NCBI GenBank assembly: GCA_903832075.1
Contig: CAILAF010000568.1
Span: forward strand, 1-5,289
Source: an uncultured Chitinophagaceae bacterium
GTDB lineage: Bacteria > Bacteroidota > Bacteroidia > Chitinophagales > Chitinophagaceae
DNA length: 5,289 bases
Direction of reading: 5' to 3'
Part shown: positions 1-5,289 of the stretch, in pieces
Layout: each line of letters opens with the position of its first letter
Position numbering within the stretch: the first letter of the stretch is position 1
Notes under the pieces: model-generated
Told to the model about the DNA's origin: nothing
The model's input: the letters and a program-made list of their open reading frames with translations, nothing else
The model's database searches: none
Program-made: the position numbers and the translations under genes

Positions 1-3
1 AAG

Positions 4-909
4 ATGAAAAGTATAATAAATAAAATAGCCATAGTAATAATTTTTACAAGTTTGGTTTGTGTTATTTCAAAAGCACAAGATAAAACGCAAGTAAAAAGCA
101 AAAGAGAAACTGCTATCGAGATGTCGTATAATAAAAAATCAGACATGAGCAAAATAGCAGTTGCTTTAGTTACGGCAAAAAATGCAGAAGGAAAATTTGT
201 TCCTGCAAAAAATGTTCAGGTTAATTTTTATGCAATGCATAATAAAGATGAACAGTTAATTAAAAGTGCAAACACAAATAATAAAGGGGAAGCAAATATT
301 ATACTGCCAAAAGACTTGCCTTTAAACGATAGTCTTTATTTCAATATCATCGCAAAAATTGAAAACAGTAATGAGTTTGAAAATGTACAAGAGCAGATGC
401 ATTTTAAAGAAGCAAACTTAACGTTCAGCTTAGATTCGAAAGATACCAATAGATTGGTTATTGCTAAAGTAACTGAATTGAGTAAAGACGGAAAAGAAAT
501 GCCTGTTAAAGGTGTCGAGCTGAAGTTTTATGTGTGCAGGTTGTTTGGTACTATGCCAGCATCTGAAGATAATAATATTACAACAGATGAAAAAGGTGAA
601 GCTTCATTTGCTTATCCAAAAAACATTCCGGGCAATACGGAAGGAGTTATCACTTTAGTTGCAAAAATAGAGGGCAACGAAAAATTTGGAACTGTAGAAA
701 ACAGAGTAGCCGAACCTTGGGGTAGTGTGCTTGCTATAATCAAAGAACCATTTCCACGTGCATTGTGGGAGCCAACGGCACCACTCCCTCTTGTTATAAC
801 TATATCATCCCTTTTTGGAGGAGTATGGTTGGTTTACTTCTTTCTTTTTTATCAGCTTAAAAAAATAAAAGACGAAACAAAAATTAATACAGCTAATAAA
901 TCAAATTGA
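4..909 (+). CDS. Secreted, membrane-anchored protein with two tandem Ig-like/beta-rich repeats (unknown function)
   Basis: I do not recognise a named family. Residues 1-24 look like a signal peptide (basic start, hydrophobic core, cleavage probably at SKA|QD). Two homologous repeats follow, about residues 40-132 and 140-235. Both share the order V-T-x(5)-G-K-x(2)-P, then FY, then KGEA, then a P-K-x(2)-P turn, then AKIE, and each ends in an EF or KF followed by V-x-x(2). Repeat 2 has a 3-residue insertion. Their beta-strand-like pattern suggests Ig-like or carboxypeptidase-regulatory-like folds. Residues about 261-284 form one strong membrane segment, followed by a lysine-rich tail, so the repeats should face the periplasm with the tail in the cytoplasm. 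The frame is open up to the window edge (AAG precedes the ATG), but this ATG directly begins a good signal peptide, so I accept it. It is the first visible gene of the cytochrome operon, 54 bases before the EB_dh lipoprotein. A scaffold or partner for the redox proteins is inference only; no haem motif is present. Confidence 0.8.
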   Translation: MKSIINKIAIVIIFTSLVCVISKAQDKTQVKSKRETAIEMSYNKKSDMSKIAVALVTAKNAEGKFVPAKNVQVNFYAMHNKDEQLIKSANTNNKGEANIILPKDLPLNDSLYFNIIAKIENSNEFENVQEQMHFKEANLTFSLDSKDTNRLVIAKVTELSKDGKEMPVKGVELKFYVCRLFGTMPASEDNNITTDEKGEASFAYPKNIPGNTEGVITLVAKIEGNEKFGTVENRVAEPWGSVLAIIKEPFPRALWEPTAPLPLVITISSLFGGVWLVYFFLFYQLKKIKDETKINTANKSN

Positions 910-963
910 TTACAATAAAATACAGATTAAGCATTCTCAAAACACCTAAAAAGAATAAATGTT

Positions 964-2337
964 ATGAAACATGTTCAAAAAAAATATCTTGTAATTGCAT
1001 TACTGCTTGTTACAAGTACTTTTTTCTCTAATTGTGTAAAACGTGATCAGGTAATGAGCAGTGGAAGCACATCAACTTCCAATATATTGTATGCAGCGAA
1101 AGTTGCAACGGGACCTACTGTTCAACCTGTAGGTGGATCAGCATGGGATGGAACAATTGACCCAATATGGAACAATGCCCAAAAGCTAACAGTAACTGCT
1201 ACTGTGCCTGATTTAGGTAATGGAACATTTACCGGTTATATCGGCAATTCTGTTAGCATTACAATGCGTTCGTTGTATGATGCTAATAATATTTACTATT
1301 TGGTTGAATGGAATGAATCACAGTATAACGCAAAAAGTGCGCTCTGGTATTTTAATCCAACCTTACATCTTTGGACACAAGAAGTTACCAACTATACAAC
1401 TGCGGCTGCATCAACGGTAAATGCTGCCGGTACTAATTATAATGTGAATTCTGATGGAACATTGAGGCCAACAGCAGCGCAAGACCAGTTTGCAATAATG
1501 TTCAATATTGCCGGTTCTTGTTTAAACTTTCCTACTTTATCTTGTTATGCAGCATGTCATACAGTTTCAACTTTTGGAACACCTACTACCGCTACAGGCG
1601 GTGTAATGTTTACAAATGGACCAACCGAAAGATTGGATGTTTGGAGAGCCAGAATGCTTCAGGTGGTTAATGAAAATCAAGTAAACGATTGTTTTATAGA
1701 TGATGGTTCAAGTGTTGCACCTGGATTAGGCGGTACATTAGATAAAAATGAAGTTCATAGCGATTGGCAAGTTCATAACGGAAGTTCTTCAACTGTCCCA
1801 ACAGCACTTCAGTCTGCACAAGCTGCGGATGGTGGAATGACTAATTCACAAACCTTAAAAATGAACAATGCGGCAGCAACTTCAGTTAAAGTTCCGCTTT
1901 GGGTTATTCCTAGTGGCAATTATAAAAACAGCGCTATTTTATTAAAAGATACGCTTGCCGGTGGGGCCGCAGTAAAAGTTGTAAAAGTAGATTCTACAGG
2001 AATTCTAACACTTGCTAATGGCGCAACTATTAATCCAAATACGGCAGTTTCCGGTACAGCATATCAACAAGTAGGTTCTGGCGATGGTGCAAATTGTATT
2101 CCCGGTAGCATTGTAGATGCTTATACCGGTAGCAGAGGAGATGTTATTGCGAATGCATTTTTTACAGGAACAGGTTGGAGAATGATGTTAAAGCGTGCAT
2201 TAAAGACAAGTGATACTACCAATGATGCAGATTTTTCTTCGCTTGCCGATCAAAACTTTGGTATTGGTTTAATGTTTAATGGTGCCGATAATCAACATGC
2301 TATTGTTCCCGGATTATTATTGCGATTTGTAAAATAA
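964..2337 (+). CDS. Lipoprotein with ethylbenzene-dehydrogenase-type haem-binding domain (EB_dh-like) and CX3CH motif
   Basis: This is probably a lipid-anchored haem protein of the EB_dh / cytochrome c-552-DMSO-reductase-like haem-binding family, whose founding member is the gamma subunit of ethylbenzene dehydrogenase. A type II signal peptide ends in lipobox FSNC, with lipidated Cys24. After a Ser/Thr-rich linker, the domain starts near residue 57 (WDGTIDPIWNNA). Next come a MRSLYDANNIYYLVEW segment, a C-Y-A-A-C-H site at 194-199, DVWRARM at 225-231, GSRGDVIA near 389-396, a W-x(4)-KRALKT segment, and a late His445 before the final beta-strand. This motif order matches what I recall of EB_dh proteins, including the GC-x(3)-CH and DxWxxK-like segments (R replaces K here). 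Canonical CX2CH is absent. Cys186 is an additional nearby cysteine. No alpha or beta subunit of a molybdenum enzyme is adjacent, so it probably acts as an electron carrier rather than a dehydrogenase subunit. The start is set by the signal peptide; the leader is A-rich without Shine-Dalgarno. Family confidence is good; the physiological role is unknown. Confidence 0.87.
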   Translation: MKHVQKKYLVIALLLVTSTFFSNCVKRDQVMSSGSTSTSNILYAAKVATGPTVQPVGGSAWDGTIDPIWNNAQKLTVTATVPDLGNGTFTGYIGNSVSITMRSLYDANNIYYLVEWNESQYNAKSALWYFNPTLHLWTQEVTNYTTAAASTVNAAGTNYNVNSDGTLRPTAAQDQFAIMFNIAGSCLNFPTLSCYAACHTVSTFGTPTTATGGVMFTNGPTERLDVWRARMLQVVNENQVNDCFIDDGSSVAPGLGGTLDKNEVHSDWQVHNGSSSTVPTALQSAQAADGGMTNSQTLKMNNAAATSVKVPLWVIPSGNYKNSAILLKDTLAGGAAVKVVKVDSTGILTLANGATINPNTAVSGTAYQQVGSGDGANCIPGSIVDAYTGSRGDVIANAFFTGTGWRMMLKRALKTSDTTNDADFSSLADQNFGIGLMFNGADNQHAIVPGLLLRFVK

Positions 2338-2376
2338 TTTATTGCTTTTCATTATGAAATCTAAACTAAAAGGGTT

Positions 2377-2778
2377 ATGAAAAACAATAATAAAACTTTC
2401 GTTATTGCGATTGTTTTGATAAGCATATTGTTTATATCAGGTTGCTATAAGGCCGATACTTTTAATCCTAATGCGAATGCGGTTGTAGGTCAGCAGGTTA
2501 GTTTTTCTAAAGACTTGGTTCCCATTTTCACAAAGAGTTGTGCTTTGGGGGGCTGCCATATTTCCGGTGGTCAGGTTCCAGATCTAACTGCTGCCAAAGC
2601 ATATAACTCTTTAATAAGCGGCGGATTTGTAGATGTTGCTAATCCAACCAAAAGCATTGTTTATTTGAGATTAACCGGACAGCTTACTCCTGCTATGCCA
2701 TTAACAGGAGGTAGCAATCCATCAAATATTAATGCATTAATGCTTACTTGGATTACACAAAAAGCCCAAAATAATTAA
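2377..2778 (+). CDS. Small lipoprotein c-type cytochrome with expanded CX4CH haem motif
   Basis: This is a 133-residue predicted lipoprotein: hydrophobic signal, lipobox ISGC, lipidated Cys23. The rest resembles a compact cytochrome c domain. VSFSKDLVPIF leads into C55-A-L-G-G-C60-H61, a CX4CH motif in place of CX2CH. Further on are an NPTKSIVYLRL segment, a probable distal ligand in AMP (Met107), and a closing helix LMLTWITQKAQNN. The layout 'P-I-F/L-x(3)-C-x(4)-CH ... NP-x-x-S-x-x-Y ... MP ... WI' is one I recall as common in Bacteroidota and planctomycete-style small cytochromes, so the wide spacing is probably real and not an error: the frame stays intact through the G6 run inside the motif and the downstream motifs are in frame. 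It lies 39 bases after the EB_dh gene and 10 bases before the beta-barrel gene. The likely role is electron transfer at a membrane surface, outer membrane if it follows the usual fate of Bacteroidota lipoproteins. Covalent haem attachment is inferred. Confidence 0.87.
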   Translation: MKNNNKTFVIAIVLISILFISGCYKADTFNPNANAVVGQQVSFSKDLVPIFTKSCALGGCHISGGQVPDLTAAKAYNSLISGGFVDVANPTKSIVYLRLTGQLTPAMPLTGGSNPSNINALMLTWITQKAQNN

Positions 2779-2788
2779 AAAAGAAATT

Positions 2789-3697
2789 ATGAAAAAGATA
2801 AGAAGATATTTTCCCTTAATTTTTCGACTAACTGCTTTATGTTTAACTGCATTTTGTTTTGGGAATAGCGTATTGGCGCAAGATTCAACTGCAGAAGAAA
2901 AACCAAAACCTGTTCCTGTAACAATATTTGAAGCCCAATATATTATAGATAACCAAACTGCAGCAGTGCCTCGTAAAAAAGTTCTAACGGTTGCTATTCA
3001 ACATCGTTTTGGAACATTTGACAATGGCAAACAGGATCTTTGGGGAATTTTTGGATCAGCAAACATTAGAGTAGCAGCAAGTTATACCCCAATAAATAAT
3101 TTAGCAGTAGGTATTGGCATAACTAAAATGAATTCCACTTTTGATTTTAATATTAAGTATGCTTTGATAAAGCAAATGGATATCGGTGGCTTTCCGGTAA
3201 GTGTTACTTATTTTGCAAATGTTGGTATTGATGGTCGTCCAAAACCGGGGAACTTTGTTCAAGACGGAGATCGTTATTCTTATTTCAATCAAATCATGAT
3301 TGCCAGAAAGATTACAGATAAATTTTCTGTTCAAGTAGCACCCAGTCTAACACATTTTAATAATGTACCTGCGTTTATTGATATGAATGGAAATATTTCT
3401 CCGCAAATGAACAACGATCATTTTGCCATATCATTTATGGGAAGATATAAGTTGAACGAAAAACTTCATTTGATTGCAAACTATGATCAACCAATAACTC
3501 AACATCCAATGAATAATCCGCTTCCAAACCTTTGCATTGGTCTTGAATCAACTACCAGCGGACATACATTCCAGGTTTTTATTGGCAACAGCAGCGGCAT
3601 TTTACAACAGTATGTAAATTTTTATAATCAAAATGATTATCGCAATAATCAATTCTTACTTGGATTTAATATTACCAGAAAATGGAACTTTAACTAA
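2789..3697 (+). CDS. DUF5777-family outer-membrane beta-barrel protein
   Basis: The protein has 302 residues with a signal peptide ending VLA|QD (cleavage after about residue 30). It continues as a Pro/Lys-rich linker, then FEAQYIIDNQ and a VAIQHRFG segment (HRFG at 72-75), followed by alternating hydrophobic/polar strands to the end (final segment FLLGFNITRKWNFN). The FEA...HRFGTFDNG...FG opening and the later KYALIKQ, PVSVTYF and HF segments match what I remember of DUF5777 barrels in Bacteroidota, which are often encoded beside small cytochrome c genes. The size and strand pattern fit a barrel of roughly a dozen strands in the outer membrane. No haem-binding motif is present. It starts 10 bases after the small cytochrome, the tightest spacing in the operon, suggesting the two are made together. 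Its biochemical role is not established. A pore or sleeve for a haem protein, or a small-molecule channel, would both fit; this is inference. Confidence 0.85.
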   Translation: MKKIRRYFPLIFRLTALCLTAFCFGNSVLAQDSTAEEKPKPVPVTIFEAQYIIDNQTAAVPRKKVLTVAIQHRFGTFDNGKQDLWGIFGSANIRVAASYTPINNLAVGIGITKMNSTFDFNIKYALIKQMDIGGFPVSVTYFANVGIDGRPKPGNFVQDGDRYSYFNQIMIARKITDKFSVQVAPSLTHFNNVPAFIDMNGNISPQMNNDHFAISFMGRYKLNEKLHLIANYDQPITQHPMNNPLPNLCIGLESTTSGHTFQVFIGNSSGILQQYVNFYNQNDYRNNQFLLGFNITRKWNFN

Positions 3698-3737
3698 TCA
3701 TAATTATTAAACATTTAATTACACTAAAAACAACGGT

Positions 3738-4148
3738 ATGAAAAAAATGAATGTAATGATCGGAACATTGTTAACGATCTGTATTGTTGCTATGGCTTTT
3801 AAAACTGCCAATCAACCTGCATGGGTTGTTCCTGAAAAATATGTTTCAATGGCAAATCCGGTTAAGGCAGATGCTAAATCAATTTCTGCAGGCAAGGCTT
3901 TATATGAAGTAAACTGCGAAGCTTGTCATGGTAAAAAAGGATTGGGTAATGGAACTAAAGCTGCTGATTTAAAAACAGTTCCTGGAAATTTTACAAAAGA
4001 AACATTTCAAGCACAAACAGATGGTGCAATATTTTATAAATTAACTGAAGGCAGAAACGAAATGCCTAAAGCTAAAAAAGATTTACCGGGCGATAATGAC
4101 AGATGGAATTTGGTAAACTTTTTAAGAACCTTTGCTCCAAAAAAATAA
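3738..4148 (+). CDS. Monohaem class I-like cytochrome c, exported
   Basis: This 136-residue protein has an N-terminal hydrophobic segment (about residues 5-21) that is either a cleaved signal peptide or a membrane anchor; no lipobox Cys is obvious. The mature part starts with VPEKYVSMANPVKAD and then carries the canonical haem site C60-E-A-C63-H64-G in a GKALYEVNCEACHG context. Next are the DGAIFYKLTEGR segment, the probable distal ligand Met109 in NEMPKA, and the C-terminal helix DRWNLVNFLRTFA. The order and length fit small periplasmic cytochromes c that shuttle single electrons, a type common in Bacteroidota next to DUF5777 barrels. It is the last gene of the operon, 40 bases after the barrel gene, and is followed by a strong hairpin terminator. 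The start is set by the signal segment; ATG at 3738 is followed by another in-frame Met at codon 4, which cannot be excluded. The redox partners are not identified in the window. Confidence 0.93.
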   Translation: MKKMNVMIGTLLTICIVAMAFKTANQPAWVVPEKYVSMANPVKADAKSISAGKALYEVNCEACHGKKGLGNGTKAADLKTVPGNFTKETFQAQTDGAIFYKLTEGRNEMPKAKKDLPGDNDRWNLVNFLRTFAPKK

Positions 4149-4179
4149 GCAAGAAAAAATCTAAGTTATTTTTTTAATG

Positions 4180-4218
4180 AAAATCCCTATTCTGATTTTA
4201 AATTGGAATAGGGATTTT
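4180..4218. terminator. Strong hairpin terminator between convergent operon and murA, probably bidirectional
   Basis: Arms AAAATCCCTATTC (4180-4192) and GAATAGGGATTTT (4206-4218) are perfectly complementary over 13 bp. The loop can extend the stem through two G-T wobbles and three A-T pairs, leaving a 3-base tip at 4198-4200. On the plus strand the stem runs directly into ATTTTTATTATA, a classic intrinsic-terminator U tract, ending the cytochrome operon. On the minus strand the hairpin lies just after the murA stop, but its U tract is short (UUUU then CAUU), so it is weaker in that direction. Confidence 0.85.
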
Positions 4219-4243
4219 TATTATAGTTATGATTGAAATTCTT

Positions 4244-5289
4244 TTATACTCTTCTTATCTCCGCTCCTAACTTTCTTAATCGTTCATCAATGTATTGATA
4301 GCCGCGATCTATCTGTTCAATATTTTGAATAATACTTTTTCCTTCGGCACTTAATGCTGCAATTAATAATGCTTGTCCGGCGCGAATATCAGGACTGCTC
4401 ATTGTGATGCCACGTAAATTATTTTTTCTTCCTAAACCAATTACTGTTGCACGATGCGGATCGCACAAAATAATTTGTGCACCCATATCAATTAATTTAT
4501 CAACGAAGAATAATCTGCTCTCAAACATTTTTTGATGCACCAATACACTTCCTTTTGCTTGTGTGGCAATTACCAATACAATACTTAACAGATCGGGTGT
4601 AAAGCCCGGCCATGGATGATCATAAATAGTTAAGATGCCGCCATCTAAAAAAGTTTGTATCTCATAAACATCTTGTGCAGGAATAAAAATATCATCACCA
4701 ATAATATTAAATTGAATACCGAGTTGATTAAATTTTTCAGGTATTAATCCCAAATATTTTACACCTGCATTTTTAATTGTTATTTCACTTTGTGTCATTG
4801 CAGCTAAGCCGATAAAACTTCCTACTTCAATCATATCGGGCAATAAAGTATGTTCTGTTCCCTTTAATTTTTCAACTCCATCAATCACTAATAAATTACT
4901 TCCTATACCGGAAATTTTTGCACCCATTCTGTTTAACATGTTACACAACTGTTGAACATAAGGTTCGCATGCAGCATTATAAATAGTTGTTTTTCCTTCG
5001 GCTAAAACAGCAGCCATTAAAATATTTGCAGTACCTGTTACAGATGGTTCATCCAATAACATGAATGCACCTTTTAGTTGAGAAGATGTAAGTTTAAAAT
5101 AATTCAGTTCATCATTATATTCAAACGATGCACCTAATTTTTCGAAACCAATAATATGCGTATCTAATCTTCTTCTGCCAATTTTATCGCCACCGGGTTT
5201 GGGGATATATGCTTTTTTAAAACGCGCTAACATAGGCCCGGCAAGCATTACAGACCCTCTTAATCTGCCGCCTTTCTTTCTAAAATCAT
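4244..5289 (-). CDS. murA: UDP-N-acetylglucosamine 1-carboxyvinyltransferase (MurA), 5' end beyond window
   Basis: MurA transfers enolpyruvate from PEP to the 3'-OH of UDP-GlcNAc, the first committed step of peptidoglycan synthesis, in the cytoplasm. The reading frame is open to the window edge: 13 further codons (ending RLRGSV) precede the internal Met at 5248, so that Met is not the real start. About 347 residues are visible of a usual 420-440; the missing N-terminus would hold the catalytic lysine (E. coli Lys22). Visible family segments include PKPGGDKIGRRRLDTH, SVTGTANILMAA, NAACEPYVQQL, LLPDMIEVGSF, PGFTPDLLS (Asp equivalent to E. coli Asp305) and EQIDRGYQYIDERLRKLGA (Arg equivalent to E. 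coli Arg397). The E. coli Cys115 position is Asp here (codon at 5186-5188). It is convergent with the cytochrome operon, separated by a 95-base gap with a hairpin, and functionally unrelated to it. Its promoter lies outside the window. Some relatives carry a paralogous MurA (MurZ); which one this is cannot be decided here. Confidence 0.96.
   Translation of the reverse strand, partial: DFRKKGGRLRGSVMLAGPMLARFKKAYIPKPGGDKIGRRRLDTHIIGFEKLGASFEYNDELNYFKLTSSQLKGAFMLLDEPSVTGTANILMAAVLAEGKTTIYNAACEPYVQQLCNMLNRMGAKISGIGSNLLVIDGVEKLKGTEHTLLPDMIEVGSFIGLAAMTQSEITIKNAGVKYLGLIPEKFNQLGIQFNIIGDDIFIPAQDVYEIQTFLDGGILTIYDHPWPGFTPDLLSIVLVIATQAKGSVLVHQKMFESRLFFVDKLIDMGAQIILCDPHRATVIGLGRKNNLRGITMSSPDIRAGQALLIAALSAEGKSIIQNIEQIDRGYQYIDERLRKLGAEIRRV

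Noticed and set aside
910..963. Possible promoter or terminator in the largest intra-operon gap
   Set aside because: No TTTG / TAnnTTTG pair, no stable hairpin and no T tract after a stem were found, so it is treated as an ordinary operon spacer.
1220..1420. 66-codon plus-strand ORF inside the EB_dh-like gene
   Set aside because: It lies wholly within a well-supported coding region in another frame, has no signal, motif or leader of its own, and its composition looks like a frame shadow.
2547..2552. G6 run as a possible frameshift or phase-variation site in the small cytochrome gene
   Set aside because: The run is short, and the frame is intact with family-like motifs on both sides; there is no sign of an alternative product.
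3101..3334. 77-codon minus-strand ORF opposite the DUF5777 barrel gene
   Set aside because: It is antisense to a coherent barrel protein, with no recognisable domain and no plausible start context.
4139..4175. A/T-only inverted repeat (AAAAAAATAA ... TTATTTTTTT) overlapping the stop of the last cytochrome gene
   Set aside because: The 10 bp stem has no G-C pair and a 17-base loop, so it is unstable and expected by chance in AT-rich DNA; the nearby 13 bp hairpin with a GC core is the convincing terminator.
5246..5248. ATG at 5248 as the start of murA
   Set aside because: The frame continues open to the window edge with MurA-like sequence (RLRGSV before the Met), and the family needs about 80-95 more N-terminal residues including the catalytic lysine.

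Overview
The window looks like chromosomal DNA from a Bacteroidota bacterium, probably a Chitinophagaceae-like or related lineage. It is AT-rich, and its starts are preceded by A-rich leaders rather than Shine-Dalgarno sequences. It encodes a DUF5777-type outer-membrane barrel. Its MurA has the form I associate with Bacteroidota (PGGDKIGRRRLDTH and PWPGFTPDLLS segments). The lineage call is inferred from protein style, not from a marker gene.

Positions 4-4148 hold five plus-strand genes with gaps of 54, 39, 10 and 40 bases and no internal terminator or recognisable Bacteroidota promoter (TTTG / TAnnTTTG), so they are probably one operon, which may begin upstream of the window. In order they encode: (1) a secreted protein with two copies of a roughly 95-residue, probably beta-rich domain and a C-terminal membrane anchor; (2) a lipoprotein with an ethylbenzene-dehydrogenase-gamma-like (EB_dh) haem-binding domain and a CX3CH motif; (3) a small lipoprotein cytochrome with a CX4CH motif; (4) a DUF5777-type beta-barrel; (5) a small canonical CX2CH monohaem cytochrome c.

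Taken together, the five genes look like a cell-envelope electron-transfer module: an exported soluble or tethered cytochrome, two lipid-anchored haem proteins, an outer-membrane barrel and an inner-membrane-anchored partner. No catalytic subunit (for example a molybdopterin oxidoreductase) is visible, so the electron donor and acceptor are unknown. The most striking sequence feature is that three different haem-attachment spacings (x3, x4, x2) sit in one operon.

A strong hairpin at 4180-4218 lies in the 95-base gap between the operon and the convergent murA. MurA is on the minus strand from 5289 to 4244 and its N-terminus lies beyond the window. At the position of the fosfomycin-target cysteine it carries aspartate, which predicts intrinsic insensitivity to fosfomycin. 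No tRNA, rRNA, CRISPR, insertion sequence or other mobile element was seen.
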